Origin: Methylopila turkensis
Lineage (GTDB): Bacteria > Pseudomonadota > Alphaproteobacteria > Rhizobiales > Methylopilaceae
Assembly: GCF_027922325.1 (NCBI RefSeq)
Contig: NZ_BSFL01000005.1
Coordinates: 186,001 to 250,000, forward strand
Length of the DNA: 64,000 nucleotides
Direction: 5' to 3'
In this document: positions 18,406 through 28,648 of the stretch, piece by piece
Layout: each line of letters opens with the position of its first letter
Position numbering within the stretch: position 1 is the stretch's first letter
Notes under the pieces: generated by a model
The model's database searches: none
The model's input: only the letters and a program-made list of their open reading frames with translations
Told to the model about the DNA's origin: nothing
Program-made: the position numbers and the translations under genes

Positions 18406-19926
18406 TCAGGCGGACGGCCAGGGCTTGCCCTTGATGGCGGCTTCCCCCGTCACGCCGCGCTCGCGGGCCCAGACCACCGCGGCGGCGCGACGGTTCACGC
18501 CGATCTTGCGGAACAGCGACGCCACGTGGTTCCGCACCGTGTTGGTCGACAGGCCGAGGCGGTCGCTCATCGTGACGTTGTCGCAGCCCTCCGAAATGAG
18601 CCCGAGGATCTGCCGCTCCCGTTCGGTCAGATCGCCGACGCCGACGCCGGGTCCCGGCTTGCGGGAGGTCTGGCGGAGGTTGGCGAGCTTCTCGACCACG
18701 GTGCGGCTGAACCAGGAGGTGTCGGCCATCACGCTCTCGATCGCCGCGATCAGCTCGTCCTCGGTCTTCTTCCGCTCGGTGACGTCCTGCACCACCCATA
18801 GGACGCAGTCCTCCTCGTTGATCTCGACCGTCTCGGCGGAGACGAGGCAATCGACGTCCGCGCCGTCCTTGGTCCGCATCGCCAATGGGGCGTTCTGCAC
18901 GCCGCGCCCCTCCTTCAGCGCGCCCTCGATGGTCCGGCGCGCCGCGGGATCGGCCCAGAGCCGGATGTCGGCGGCGGCGCGCCCCGTCAGCTCGACGTCG
19001 GAATAGCCGCTCAGCGCCTCGAACGCCCTGTTGACCTCCATGAAGGCGTGGTCGGCGAGCCGCGTGATGGCCTCGGCCACCGGCGAAAGCCGGAACGACT
19101 TCGAGAAGCGCTCCTCGGACTTGCGCAGCGAGGTTTCGGCTTTCCGGCGCGGCTCCAGATCCGCGAAGGTGAAGAGCATGCAGGGCTCGCCGCCGACGTC
19201 GATCGGCTGGCCCGCCACGATGACGGCGCGCCCGGTCCCGTCCGGCAGGGGAACCTCGGCCTCCATCTGCGTCACGGCGCGGCCCTCGGCGATGCGCTCA
19301 TGGGCGAGGTCGCGTCGCTCCGCGCCGGAAAACACGTCGAACGCGCGGACGCTCTGGCCCACCACCGCGCTTCGGTCGTGGCCCGTCATGTCCATGAAGC
19401 CCTGGTTGACGCGCACGTAGATCTGGTCGGAGACGCGGCAGATCAGGGCCGGGGCGGGATTAGCGTTGAACGCGCTCTCGAAACGGTCCTCGGCCTCGAA
19501 GCGCTCGGTCTCGTCCTTGACGATGAGGACGAGCAGCTCCGGCTCTCCGGCGCGGTCGACCACCACCAGGCTGCGGAGGGTGTGGACCCAGGTCGTGTCG
19601 GGATCGGCGGCGGGCGACACCTCGACCGTGACGTCGTCGAAGGTTTCGCCGGCGACGACGCGATCGAGCGGGTACTTCTCCTCCGGGAGCGGATGGTTGT
19701 TGCGGAACCGCAGCCGGAAGGTCCGCCTGTAGCCGTCGACGGAGCCTCCGAGCCCGTCGAGCGACTGGACCCCGTGCATCGCGAGCGCCGCCACGTTGGC
19801 CCAGGAGATCGACTGGTCCGGCTCGACCAGGATGACGCCGTCGGTCAAGCCGGCGATCACCTGCTGAAGCGCGGCGCGGTCCGTCTTGATCGCGGCGTCG
19901 GGGGCGTCCATCGGGCTCTCCGGCAT
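18406..19926 (-). CDS. PAS-domain regulator with LuxR-type DNA-binding domain
   Basis: A 506-residue cytoplasmic protein with three PAS-like domains: about residues 15-140, 145-255 (NANPAPALICRVSDQIYVRV) and 275-390 (SPVAEAITRLADHAFMEVNR). The C-terminal LuxR/FixJ-type helix-turn-helix (about 430-490) has LTERERQILGLISEG and LGLSTNTVRNHVASLFRKIG. There is no kinase or receiver domain, so it probably senses a small ligand, redox state or light directly and acts as a transcription factor. The closeness of CsbD and PhnA-like genes downstream suggests them as targets, but this is inference. An internal ATG five codons in could also be used. Confidence 0.85.
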   Translation of the reverse strand: MPESPMDAPDAAIKTDRAALQQVIAGLTDGVILVEPDQSISWANVAALAMHGVQSLDGLGGSVDGYRRTFRLRFRNNHPLPEEKYPLDRVVAGETFDDVTVEVSPAADPDTTWVHTLRSLVVVDRAGEPELLVLIVKDETERFEAEDRFESAFNANPAPALICRVSDQIYVRVNQGFMDMTGHDRSAVVGQSVRAFDVFSGAERRDLAHERIAEGRAVTQMEAEVPLPDGTGRAVIVAGQPIDVGGEPCMLFTFADLEPRRKAETSLRKSEERFSKSFRLSPVAEAITRLADHAFMEVNRAFEALSGYSDVELTGRAAADIRLWADPAARRTIEGALKEGRGVQNAPLAMRTKDGADVDCLVSAETVEINEEDCVLWVVQDVTERKKTEDELIAAIESVMADTSWFSRTVVEKLANLRQTSRKPGPGVGVGDLTERERQILGLISEGCDNVTMSDRLGLSTNTVRNHVASLFRKIGVNRRAAAVVWARERGVTGEAAIKGKPWPSA

Positions 19927-19999
19927 GTCCCGCGCATATCTACGCCGCCTGCGCGGAATGGCGAGCGCCGGCGGCTCCGAAGCTGCAGACCCACATCCT

Positions 20000-21202
<1,203 letters not shown>

Positions 21203-21417
21203 GGGTCGTCACCCCTTGATCGAAAGGCTGTTCAGTCTCCGTGGGTTTTGGGCGAATTCCCAAGGCGCACGCAGCACGCGCCCGTGCCGCGGATTATAGG
21301 GCGGACGCGCCCTTTCCGGCGCCCCTCATGACCGCCGCGGCGCTCACGGTCGCGCGAGGCTCGCGTGCGATCGGATCACGATGTCGAAGCGCTCCGCCGA
21401 CAACTATGCGGCGCGCC

Positions 21418-22284
21418 TTAAGCGCCCGAGGCGAGCGCCGCCATGCCTTCGCGGTAGGTGGGATAGGCGAGGCGGACGCCGAGCTGCTCGCGCAGCACGC
21501 GGTTCGCGACGCGCTTGTTCGAGGAGTAGAAGCTTCGCGCCATCGGCGTGATGTCCGCGGTCTCGAACGGCGTCTCCGGCGGCGGCGCGATTCCGAGCAG
21601 GCCGGCGGCGTAGGCCACCACGTCCTGCGGCGGCGCCGGCTCGTCGTCGGTCACGTTGACGATCGGCCCGGCGTCGGGGCGCGCGATCCCGGCGGCGAGC
21701 GCGGCGGCGATGTCGTCCACATGGATGCGGTTGAACACCTGTCCCGGCTTCACCAGCCGTTTCGCCGTTCCGGCCCTCAGGTTCTCGATCTGGTTGCGGC
21801 CGGGGCCGTAGATGCCGGCGAGCCGGAAGATCTGGACTGGGACGCCCCTTGCGGCTCCGAACGCGAGCCAGTCCCGCTCCACCGCGATGCGCCGGGCGCC
21901 GCGGTCGCTGTCGGGTTCGGGCTCCGTCGTCTCGTCGACCCAGCCGCCGTCGGCGTCGGCGTAGACCCCGATGGTCGAGAGATAGCCGATCCACGCCAGG
22001 CCGTCCGCGGCCTGCAGGGCTTCGCCTGCGCCCCGGAGCGTCGGGTCGCCTTCGGCGTCCGGCGGCGCCGACACCAGCACATGCGTCGCGGCTTTCACGG
22101 CGGCGCCAAGCGCCGGCGCGGCCGGCCCGCCGTCGAACAGGTGGGCCTTCAGCCCCTCGGCGCCGAGCCGGGCCACGCCCTCGGGCGAGCGCGTGGTCAC
22201 GTCCACCGCGTCGAAGCCCGCGCCATGAAGCGCCACGAAACGGCGCGCCGTGTAGCCGCACCCGAACACCGCCAGCCGCCTCAC
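21418..22284 (-). CDS. SDR-family NAD(P)-dependent epimerase-like protein
   Basis: A 288-residue Rossmann-fold protein starting [16 protein letters not shown], with the dinucleotide-binding glycine pattern [18 protein letters not shown] supplies the catalytic-type Ser, and [12 protein letters not shown] is the usual extended-SDR substrate segment. It resembles YeeZ-type SDR proteins, whose substrate is unknown. The GTG start at 22284 overlaps the queG stop (GTGA), giving coupled translation; longer in-frame extensions run through queG and are not supported. It is probably cotranscribed with queG and possibly with the FzlA-like gene upstream. Confidence 0.8.
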   Translation of the reverse strand: MRRLAVFGCGYTARRFVALHGAGFDAVDVTTRSPEGVARLGAEGLKAHLFDGGPAAPALGAAVKAATHVLVSAPPDAEGDPTLRGAGEALQAADGLAWIGYLSTIGVYADADGGWVDETTEPEPDSDRGARRIAVERDWLAFGAARGVPVQIFRLAGIYGPGRNQIENLRAGTAKRLVKPGQVFNRIHVDDIAAALAAGIARPDAGPIVNVTDDEPAPPQDVVAYAAGLLGIAPPPETPFETADITPMARSFYSSNKRVANRVLREQLGVRLAYPTYREGMAALASGA

Positions 22285-23411
22285 GCCGCCTCCATCCCGA
22301 TCGCCGCCCATTCCGCCCGGACCTCGTTGTCGGTTTCCGACGGCAGCCGCCGCGCCGCAAGGGCCGCAAGGGTCGCAGGGGGCGCGATGCGGCCGAGCGC
22401 CCAGGCCGCGGCGCCCCGGACGAGCGGCGAGGCGTCGTCGATAAGCGGCTCCAGCGCCGCGGTCAGGCCGGCGTCGCCGGAATTGCCGATAGCGATCGCC
22501 ACGTTGCGCACGAAGCGGTCGCGGCCGATGCGCTTCACCGCCGATTTCGCGAACAGCACCCGGAAGCCGGCGTCGTCGAGCCTCGCGAGCTCCGCGAGCC
22601 CCGGCGCCTTCAGCGCCGCGCGGCCGGCGAGCCGCATCTCGCGGCCGGCTTCCGCGAACTTGTTCCACGGACAGGCGGCGAGGCAGTCGTCGCAGCCGTA
22701 GATGCGGTTGCCGAGCTTGTCGCGGTAGCGATGCGGGATCGGGCCGGCGTGCTCGATGGTGAGGTAGGAGATGCAGGCGCGGGCGTCGAGCTGGTAGGGC
22801 GCGGGGAAGGCGCCGGTCGGGCAGGCGTCGAGGCACGCCCGGCAGGAGCCGCAGCGGTCGGTCTCGGGCGCGTCCGGCGGCAGTTCGGCGGAGGTGAAGA
22901 TCGCGCCGAGGAACAGCCAGGAGCCGAAGTCGCGCGAGACCAGATTGGTGTGCTTGCCCTGCCAGCCGAGGCCGGCGGCGGCCGCGAGCGGCTTCTCCAT
23001 GACGGGAGCGGTGTCCACGAACACCTTGGCGGGATGGCCGGCCGAGGCCAGCGCCCCGGCCACCTGCTTCAGCCGGCCCTTGATCAGGTCGTGGTAGTCG
23101 TCGCCTTGCGCGTAGACCGAAATCGCGCCGCGGTCGCGCTCATCGAGGATCGCGCGCGGGTCGCGGTCGGGTCCGTAGTTCATCGCCAGCATGATGACGG
23201 AGCGCGCCTCCGGCCACAGCGCGTGCGGGTCCGCCCGCCACGCCGCCCGCTCCGCGAGCCACGCCATCGTGCCGTGGCGCCCGAGATCGAGCGCGGCCAT
23301 CAGCCGTTCGCCGGCCTCGAGGCACGCGTCCGGCGCCGTCACCGCGACGGCGTCGAAGCCGTAGGCGCGGGCGCGGGCGACGATCTCGGCCTTGAGGGCT
23401 GCGGGCGTCAT
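22281..23411 (-). CDS. queG: tRNA epoxyqueuosine(34) reductase QueG
   Basis: A 376-residue cobalamin- and iron-sulfur-dependent reductase that makes the last step of queuosine synthesis in tRNA. Two 4Fe-4S motifs are visible: [16 protein letters not shown] (about residues 184-199) and [14 protein letters not shown] (about 233-246). The N-terminal cobalamin region holds [14 protein letters not shown], and a C-terminal HEAT-like region (about 290-370) completes the usual build. The length fits the family. It is followed by the SDR gene with a 4-base overlap, and a dispersed repeat separates it from the FzlA-like gene. Confidence 0.95.
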   Translation of the reverse strand: MTPAALKAEIVARARAYGFDAVAVTAPDACLEAGERLMAALDLGRHGTMAWLAERAAWRADPHALWPEARSVIMLAMNYGPDRDPRAILDERDRGAISVYAQGDDYHDLIKGRLKQVAGALASAGHPAKVFVDTAPVMEKPLAAAAGLGWQGKHTNLVSRDFGSWLFLGAIFTSAELPPDAPETDRCGSCRACLDACPTGAFPAPYQLDARACISYLTIEHAGPIPHRYRDKLGNRIYGCDDCLAACPWNKFAEAGREMRLAGRAALKAPGLAELARLDDAGFRVLFAKSAVKRIGRDRFVRNVAIAIGNSGDAGLTAALEPLIDDASPLVRGAAAWALGRIAPPATLAALAARRLPSETDNEVRAEWAAIGMEAA

Positions 23412-23438
23412 GGGCGCGAGGCCTGTATTCCGCAGAGA

Positions 23439-23559
23439 CCGTCATCCCGGGCGAGCACAGCGAGACCCGGGATCGTCGTCCGGTGAGCGTGCGAAGACGC
23501 GCCTCGTCCTGAGGACGATCCCGGCTCTGCGCGGCTTCGCCGCTGCGGCCGGGACGACG
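23439..23559. repeat. dispersed intergenic repeat, family B copy 1
   Basis: A palindrome-rich segment between queG and the FzlA-like gene. It contains GGGATCGTCGTCCG on the left and GCGGCCGGGACGACG on the right, with a CCCGGCTCT core. The same order of blocks recurs at 36372-36447. It contains no gene. Confidence 0.6.
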
Positions 23560-23580
23560 TTTTACGCCGAGGCGCCCCGC

Positions 23581-24273
23581 TCAGAAATCCAGGTTGGCGT
23601 AGTTCAGCGACGGCTGCATGCCCTTGATCGTCTCGGCGAGCAGCGGACGGAACGAGGGGCGCGACTTGACGCGCGCATACCAGCTCTTGGCGGTCTCGTC
23701 CTCGTCCCACGGCACGTCGCCCAGATAGTCCACCACCGACAGATGGGCCGCGGCGGCGAGGTCGGCGTAGGTCAGCCGGTCGCCGGCGAGCCAGTTCCGC
23801 TGCCGCGCGAGATAGCCGACATATTTCAGATGATAGCGAATGTTGGAGCGCGCCGCGCGGATCGCGGCCATCTCCGGCGCGCCGCCGCCGATGCTGGTCG
23901 GCATGAAGCGCTTGTAGACCTTCTCCATCACGAGGTGGCTCGAGACCTCCTCGAAGAACTTCTGGTTGAACCAGGCGGTCAGCCGGCGCGTCTCGACGCG
24001 GTCGCGCGGGGCCTCCGGCAGCAGCCGGCGGTCGCCGAGCGCGAGGCCTCGGGTCTCGTCGAGATACTCGGCGATCACGTCGGCGCCCGGCACGGACGGG
24101 ATGCTCGCCTCGACCAGCACCGGCGTCGTCGCCGCGGGGTTCAGGTGCAGAAAGGGCTCGCGCCGCTCCCACACCCGCTCCTCGACCAGATCGGCGTCCA
24201 GTCCGTATTCGCCGAGCGCAAGGCGCACGAAACGCGAATGCGGGCACAGGGGATAATGATACAGGATCGCCAT
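23581..24273 (-). CDS. fzlA: GST-fold protein, probable FtsZ-binding FzlA
   Basis: A 230-residue protein with a thioredoxin-like N-terminal domain ([20 protein letters not shown]) and a helical GST C-terminal domain (about 95-225). The PLCPHSRF segment, the LGEYG and [10 protein letters not shown] pattern and the overall length match the alphaproteobacterial FzlA group. FzlA is a GST homologue in Caulobacter that binds FtsZ filaments and regulates constriction rather than acting as a transferase. A plain glutathione S-transferase remains possible. The gene lies divergent from uppP and upstream of queG. Because uppP also serves cell wall synthesis, the context is consistent with a division role. 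Confidence 0.72.
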   Translation of the reverse strand: MAILYHYPLCPHSRFVRLALGEYGLDADLVEERVWERREPFLHLNPAATTPVLVEASIPSVPGADVIAEYLDETRGLALGDRRLLPEAPRDRVETRRLTAWFNQKFFEEVSSHLVMEKVYKRFMPTSIGGGAPEMAAIRAARSNIRYHLKYVGYLARQRNWLAGDRLTYADLAAAAHLSVVDYLGDVPWDEDETAKSWYARVKSRPSFRPLLAETIKGMQPSLNYANLDF

Positions 24274-24436
24274 GGAGCCGGGGAGCTGGGGAGGGGAGCT
24301 TCGGTGTGGCCGGCCCGCCGCGGACGCCGCCGGAACGCCGGAGGCGCGTGGCGCGGCGTGGGAACCCCGTATAGAACCGGCGGCGCCGCGCGACAACTGC
24401 GAATCGGCGGCGAATCCCGGGGGGAGCGCTAAGGTC

Positions 24437-25309
24437 ATGGACGTCGTAAGCCTGCTGCAGGCGGCGCTGCTGGGCGTCGTCGAGGGACTGACCGAGTTCC
24501 TGCCCGTCTCGTCCACCGGCCATCTGCTGCTGCTCGGCCATTTCCTCGGCTTCCACTCCACCGGCAAGACCTTCGAGGTGCTGATCCAGCTCGGCGCCAT
24601 CCTCGCCATCCTGCTGGTCTACGCCGGTCGGCTGACGAGCGTCGCGCTGCGGCTGCCGACCGATCCCGACGCCCGCCGCTTCGTGCTGGGCGTGCTGATC
24701 GCCTTCCTGCCGGCGGCCGTCATCGGCGCCACGCTCCACGGCTTCATCAAGACGGTTCTGTTCGAGTCGCCCGCCACCGTCTGCGTGGCGCTGATCGTCG
24801 GCGGACTGGTGCTGCTCTGGGTCGATCAGATCAAGCCGACGGATTCCGACGCCGTGCGTGACGCCGACGGGCCGGCTCACGGCTCGCTCGACGGGCCGCA
24901 CGAAGAGGTCCGCTACGACGACGCCATGAAGTTCCCGATCTGGATGTGCCTCGCGGTGGGGCTCTGCCAGTGCCTCGCGCTCATCCCCGGCGTGTCGCGC
25001 TCGGGCTCGACGATCGTCGGCGCTCTGCTGCTCGGCGCGAGCAAGCGCGCCGCGGCCGAGTTCTCGTTCTTCCTCGCCATGCCCACGATGGCGGGCGCCT
25101 TTGCCTACGACCTCTACAAGAACCGCGACGTGCTTTCGGTCGACGACCTCGGCCTCGTGCTGGTCGGCTTCGTCTGCGCCTTCGTCACCGCGCTGGTCGT
25201 GGTGCGCTACGTGCTCGACTTCATCTCGAAGCGCGGCTACGCGCCGTTCGCCTGGTGGCGGATGATCGTCGGCTCCGTCGGCCTCGCCGGCGTGCTGGTC
25301 TGGGGCTGA
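24437..25309 (+). CDS. uppP: undecaprenyl-diphosphate phosphatase UppP (BacA)
   Basis: A 290-residue integral membrane phosphatase that recycles undecaprenyl diphosphate for peptidoglycan and other envelope polymers. It carries both family signatures: [15 protein letters not shown] (residues 15-29, with catalytic-type Glu16 and Glu20) and [11 protein letters not shown] (about 180-190). About eight hydrophobic helices are evident. The ATG at 24437 follows an AAGG ribosome site and gives the normal N-terminus; an upstream in-frame extension is rejected. A degenerate ABC ATPase gene follows after 4 bases, so the two are likely cotranscribed. Confidence 0.94.
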   Translation: MDVVSLLQAALLGVVEGLTEFLPVSSTGHLLLLGHFLGFHSTGKTFEVLIQLGAILAILLVYAGRLTSVALRLPTDPDARRFVLGVLIAFLPAAVIGATLHGFIKTVLFESPATVCVALIVGGLVLLWVDQIKPTDSDAVRDADGPAHGSLDGPHEEVRYDDAMKFPIWMCLAVGLCQCLALIPGVSRSGSTIVGALLLGASKRAAAEFSFFLAMPTMAGAFAYDLYKNRDVLSVDDLGLVLVGFVCAFVTALVVVRYVLDFISKRGYAPFAWWRMIVGSVGLAGVLVWG

Positions 25310-25313
25310 AGGC

Positions 25314-26339
25314 ATGGCCGCGGACCGCGTCGCCGCCGCGCTCGCGCTCAAGGGCGTCGACAGCGCCGGACGTGGCGACGACGGGCCGCTGCGCGGGCTG
25401 TCGCTCGTCATTCCGGCCGGCGTGTTCTGCGTCGCGACCGGAGCTTCGGGCTGCGGCGCCTCGACCCTCGTCCGCTTCGTTCTCGATCGCCAGGGCGACG
25501 CTCTGCTGGTCGACCCGAAGGCCCTGGGCCCGCGTCTCAGCGTCTACGACAACATCGCCCGCGGGCTCGCGCGGCGCGGCGCCGCCGCATCCGAGGTCGA
25601 GGCGAGGGCGCTTGAGGCGGCGCAGGCTATGGATCTCGCCCCCTTGCTCGCCCGGGCCACGGGCGGCCTCTCCTTCGAGCAGCGCTGGCGCGTGGCGTTC
25701 GCCCGCGCGCTCGCCCACCGTCCGCCGCTGCTGGCGTTCGACGAACCGTTCGCGGGCGCCGGGCCGGTCTGGCGTCGCGACCTCCGCGGCCTGATGCGCC
25801 GCGTCCACGCCGAGACGGGCGCCACGGTGGTAGCCGCCTTCGCCGATCCGGGCGAGGCGCTGGCGCTGGCCGACCTGCTGGTGGTTCTGGATCGGGGCGA
25901 GGTTCTGGCTGCGGGCGCGCCGCTCGCGCTCTACGACCAGCCGCCGACGGCGGCCGTCGCGCGCCTCACCGGCCCGTTCGGGATCAACCTGCTGCCGGTC
26001 CGGGCGAACCAGACCGGGCTGTCGCTGGAGACGGGCGCGACGCTCGGCGGGGCCAGCGCCATGACCACGGCGACCTTCGCGGTGCTGGGCGTCCGTCCCG
26101 AGCATCTGGCGCCGATCGGCCCCGAGGGCGAACCGCCGAACGGCGCGCGCCTGCCGCTCGACGTCGACCGGGTCGAGAGCACCGGCGCCGACACGCTGCT
26201 GTCCGGCCATGTCGGGCCCCATCCCGTCACCGCCCGGGTCGCGGGCCGGATCGCGGCGAAGGCGGGCGAGCGCGTCGTGCTCGGCGTCCGCGGCGAGCAC
26301 CTTCACATGTTCGACGCCGAGACGCTCACGCGGCTCTGA
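25314..26339 (+). CDS. degenerate ABC ATPase-like protein with TOBE-like C-terminus
   Basis: A 341-residue protein that follows the MalK/PotA-type plan (ATPase domain to about residue 220, then an OB-like TOBE domain). Most catalytic motifs are lost. Walker A reads GASGCGAST (43-51), with Ala49 in place of the invariant Lys. The segment up to the Q-loop is about 20 residues short and the Q-loop Gln is missing. The signature is LSFEQ (119-123). Walker B FDEP (142-145) is kept, but the D-loop is altered, and the H-loop His is Ala177 (AAFADPGEA). No permease or binding protein is nearby. It starts 4 bases after uppP with a GAAGG site. It is probably not an ATP-driven transporter subunit; a scaffold or regulatory role is possible. 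Confidence 0.75.
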   Translation: MAADRVAAALALKGVDSAGRGDDGPLRGLSLVIPAGVFCVATGASGCGASTLVRFVLDRQGDALLVDPKALGPRLSVYDNIARGLARRGAAASEVEARALEAAQAMDLAPLLARATGGLSFEQRWRVAFARALAHRPPLLAFDEPFAGAGPVWRRDLRGLMRRVHAETGATVVAAFADPGEALALADLLVVLDRGEVLAAGAPLALYDQPPTAAVARLTGPFGINLLPVRANQTGLSLETGATLGGASAMTTATFAVLGVRPEHLAPIGPEGEPPNGARLPLDVDRVESTGADTLLSGHVGPHPVTARVAGRIAAKAGERVVLGVRGEHLHMFDAETLTRL

Positions 26340-26375
26340 CATGCGCGGGCCGCGGCCGTCCGGCCGGCGCGTTCG

Positions 26376-26404
26376 CTTGAAAGAACGCTCCCAGGCGCCC
26401 ATTT
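26376..26404 (+). promoter_or_regulatory. RpoH-type heat-shock promoter of hsp20
   Basis: CTTGAAA at 26376-26382 and CCCATTT at 26398-26404 are separated by 15 bases. This agrees with the sigma-32 consensus (CTTGAAA, 11-16 bases, CCCCAT-T). Transcription would start near 26411 and leave a leader of about 75 bases before hsp20. Confidence 0.7.
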
Positions 26405-26431
26405 CGACGGTCGGTCGGGACCTCCGGCCAT

Positions 26432-26487
26432 CGGAGCGCTTTGTTTACGAGGCTCCGTCAAAGTCGCTTTCAGCGAGGACTTTGAGC
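26432..26487 (+). promoter_or_regulatory. candidate ROSE-like RNA thermometer in the hsp20 leader
   Basis: Two adjacent hairpins precede the ATG. The first pairs CGGAGC (26432-26437) with GCTCCG (26452-26457). The second pairs TCAAAGT-CGCT (26458-26468) with AGCG (26472-26475) and ACTTTGA (26479-26485), leaving AGG of the ribosome site (26476-26478) as a bulge. The segment UCGCU at 26464-26468 fits the U(U/C)GCU element that faces AGGA in ROSE thermometers. Heat would open this helix and allow translation. The structure is read by eye only. Confidence 0.6.
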
Positions 26488-26946
26488 ATGTCGCGTCTGA
26501 CGAGCCTGCAAAGCCCGTTTCTGTTGGGGTTCGATGGTCTGGAGCGTGCGCTTGACCGCGTCGCCAAAGGCTCCGACGGCTATCCGCCCTACAACATCGA
26601 GCGGCTTCCTGCCGCGACCGAGGGCGAGCAGGAACGCATCCGCATCACGCTTGCGGTGGCCGGCTTCCGGCCCGAGCAGATCGAAGTGACGCTCGACAAG
26701 AACGAGCTCGTCATCCGCGGTCTGCCGGCGACGGAGCGCGACGACCGGGTCTTCCTCCACCGCGGCATCGCCGCGCGCCAGTTCGCGCGGGCCTTCCTGC
26801 TGGCGGAGGGCATGGAGGTTCTCGGCGCCGAACTTGCGACGGGCCTTTTGGTCGTCGATCTCGTTCGTCCCGAACCGAAACGCTTGGTGAAGCGTATCGC
26901 CATTACGGCCCGGGACGACAGCTGCCGCATCGCGGAGAAGGAGTGA
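26488..26946 (+). CDS. small heat-shock protein Hsp20
   Basis: A 152-residue alpha-crystallin-type chaperone. The N-terminus (MSRLTSLQSPFLLGFDGLER) is the hydrophobic variable arm. The alpha-crystallin domain covers about residues 35-130, with ITLAVAGFRPEQIEVTLDKN, LVIRG and a FLHRGIAARQFARAFLLAEG strand. LLVVDLVRPEPKR is the end of the domain. It holds unfolding proteins in a refoldable state. The ATG at 26488 follows a GAGGA site that is folded into a hairpin. A sigma-32-type promoter and this leader point to heat control at both transcription and translation. DUF1150 follows 4 bases after, which is common in rhizobial-type genomes. Confidence 0.92.
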   Translation: MSRLTSLQSPFLLGFDGLERALDRVAKGSDGYPPYNIERLPAATEGEQERIRITLAVAGFRPEQIEVTLDKNELVIRGLPATERDDRVFLHRGIAARQFARAFLLAEGMEVLGAELATGLLVVDLVRPEPKRLVKRIAITARDDSCRIAEKE

Positions 26947-26950
26947 CGTC

Positions 26951-27214
26951 ATGGTGCATGGAACTGACTTCCGGAAGGCGCCCCTGAGCACGGCGGAATT
27001 CGCCGCGATCGGCGACGGACGCCTCGCTTACGTGAAGCCGATCCTGTCCGAAGAGCTCAACGCCCTGTTCCCGCAGGCGCCCGAGCTCGAGCCGGGGCTC
27101 GCGCTCTACGCGCTGCTCGGCGCCGACGGTTCTCCGATCGTGGTGGCCGACACCCGCGAGGCCCTGATCGAGAGCGCGCGCGAGCACGAGCTGGTCACGG
27201 TCAGCCTGCACTGA
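26951..27214 (+). CDS. DUF1150 family protein
   Basis: An 87-residue soluble protein with the DUF1150 pattern (LAYVKPILSEELNALFPQAP and GLALYALLGADGSPIVVADT). Genes of this family regularly follow hsp20 in alphaproteobacteria, as here with 4 bases between stop and start and a GAAGGAG ribosome site. It should be expressed with hsp20 under heat stress. No enzymatic function is known, and an association with the chaperone is inference from linkage. Confidence 0.85.
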   Translation: MVHGTDFRKAPLSTAEFAAIGDGRLAYVKPILSEELNALFPQAPELEPGLALYALLGADGSPIVVADTREALIESAREHELVTVSLH

Positions 27215-27248
27215 GGCTTGGAGGTCGGGCGCGGCGAGCCCGCCCCGA

Positions 27249-27343
27249 CCGTCATGCCCGCCTTCGCGGGCATTCCACGACTTTCCCTGCGGTCCGCTCG
27301 ACACCGCAGCCGTCATGCCCGCGCGAAGGCGTGGGCATGACGG
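27249..27343. repeat. dispersed intergenic repeat, family A copy 1
   Basis: Two stem-forming units, CCGTCATGCCCGCC...GCGGGCAT and CCGTCATGCCCGCG...GTGGGCATGACGG, are separated by about 40 bases between DUF1150 and ptsN. Related GTCATGCCC blocks occur at 34647-34736 and 41466-41496. Besides forming a dispersed repeat family, it may end transcription from the two convergent genes. Confidence 0.6.
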
Positions 27344-27396
27344 CTCGGGCGCCAGAGCGTGACGGAATCGCCTAAAACTTAAGCAGAGAACAGCGG

Positions 27397-27861
27397 TCAG
27401 GCCGCATTCGGCGCGGCCGCCTGCGTCAGCACCGCGTGCAGCGCGGTCGCGTCGCGCGAGGCCCTCAGCTTCTGCGCCGTGCCGGGATCGCGCAGCAGCC
27501 GCGCCACGCGGGCGAGCGCCTTGAGGTGGTTGGCCCCCGCCGTCTCAGGCGCGAGCAGCAGGAAGGCGAGGTCGACCGGCTCGCCGTCGAGCGCGTCGAA
27601 GTCGATCGGCCGGTCGAGCCGCGCGAACAGCCCGAACAGCCGGTCGAACTTCGGCAGCTTCCCGTGCGGGATCGCGATGCCCGCGCCGACCCCGGTGGAG
27701 CCGAGCCGCTCGCGCTGCAGCAGCGTGTCGAAGATGTCCCGCTCGGGCAGGCCCGTGAGCTCGGCCGCCTTGGCGGCCAGCTCCTGGATCGCCTGCTTCT
27801 TCGAGTTCGCTTTGAGCGCGGGAAGGATCGCGTTCGGCGCGACGAGGTCAGCAAGGGGCAT
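27397..27861 (-). CDS. ptsN: PTS IIA-like nitrogen regulatory protein PtsN
   Basis: A 154-residue EIIA-Ntr protein with the phosphorylation-site region LGSTGVGAGIAIPHGKLPKF, in which His in IPHGK is the phosphoacceptor. It receives phosphate from the Ntr branch of the phosphotransferase system and regulates potassium transport, nitrogen metabolism and stress in proteobacteria. It closes the run rpoN-hpf-ptsN in the same direction, the standard order around rpoN. No sugar-specific domain is fused to it. The length is typical. Confidence 0.93.
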   Translation of the reverse strand: MPLADLVAPNAILPALKANSKKQAIQELAAKAAELTGLPERDIFDTLLQRERLGSTGVGAGIAIPHGKLPKFDRLFGLFARLDRPIDFDALDGEPVDLAFLLLAPETAGANHLKALARVARLLRDPGTAQKLRASRDATALHAVLTQAAAPNAA

Positions 27862-27944
27862 CGTGCGTCGTAACCTCGGCTCTGCGGCTGCCTGAACGGC
27901 CTACGGACGAAACGTCCGAGGGCCATCGCGGCCGCGAGGGGTGG

Positions 27945-28520
27945 TCAATGGCCTTCCGAGCCGTTGACCGCGGGCGGGTCGATCCACCCCACATTGCCGT
28001 CGGCACGGCGATACACCATGTTGATCCCGCCGTGAACCGCATGACGGAAGACGACCACCGGCGCGCCCGTCAAGTCGAGCTCCATCACCGCAAATCCCAC
28101 CGTCATGCGACGCAGCTGGGTCGTCGTCTCGGCGACGATGACCGGGCTCCAGCCCTCCTCCTCGACGTCGCCGTCATCCGGGGTCTCGAACACCACGTAG
28201 GGGGCCGAATCGGCCTCGCCGTCGCTGTGATGGTCCTTGAGCCGCTGCTTGTAGCGCTTGAGGCGGGTCTCGATGCGGCCGGCCGCCTGGTCGAAGCTGG
28301 CGTAGGCGTCGCCCGCGGCGCCCGCCGACTGCAGCACGATGCCGCTGTCGAGATGCAGCGAGCATTCGGTGCGGAAGCCCGCGCCGTCCTTGGCGACGGT
28401 GACGTGGCCGGAGAACCCGCCGCCGAAATACTTCTCCATCGCGTCGGTGATCCGGTCCTGAACCTGTCCGCGAAGAGCATCGCCGAGGTCGAGGTTCTTC
28501 CCGGAGACACGCAAGCTCAT
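27945..28520 (-). CDS. hpf: ribosome hibernation-promoting factor HPF (long form)
   Basis: A 191-residue protein. Residues 1-100 form the HPF/RaiA domain (MSLRVSGKNLDLGDALRGQV and SFDQAAGRIETRLKRYKQRL), and a linker leads to the C-terminal dimerisation domain (about 130-185, with FAVMELDLTGAPVVVFRH). The long form forms 100S ribosome dimers on its own. The ATG at 28520 fits the family N-terminus; a longer in-frame start is not supported. It lies between rpoN and ptsN. A candidate general-stress promoter is present about 130 bases upstream, consistent with production in stress or stationary phase. Confidence 0.92.
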   Translation of the reverse strand: MSLRVSGKNLDLGDALRGQVQDRITDAMEKYFGGGFSGHVTVAKDGAGFRTECSLHLDSGIVLQSAGAAGDAYASFDQAAGRIETRLKRYKQRLKDHHSDGEADSAPYVVFETPDDGDVEEEGWSPVIVAETTTQLRRMTVGFAVMELDLTGAPVVVFRHAVHGGINMVYRRADGNVGWIDPPAVNGSEGH

Positions 28521-28648
28521 GAGGTCCGCTCCACATAATGATTGCCGCGGCCGGCCGGACGGCCGGCGCTTCGGATACGGCGTCCTCAAGGGATGGAGCG
28601 AGGCCGCCGTCCTGCAAGTGGTAAGAGCCGCCCGATGGGAAGTCAATC

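Noticed and set aside
25314..26339. Functional sugar or polyamine importer ATPase
   Set aside because: Walker A lysine, the Q-loop and the H-loop histidine are all lost, and no permease or binding protein lies nearby.
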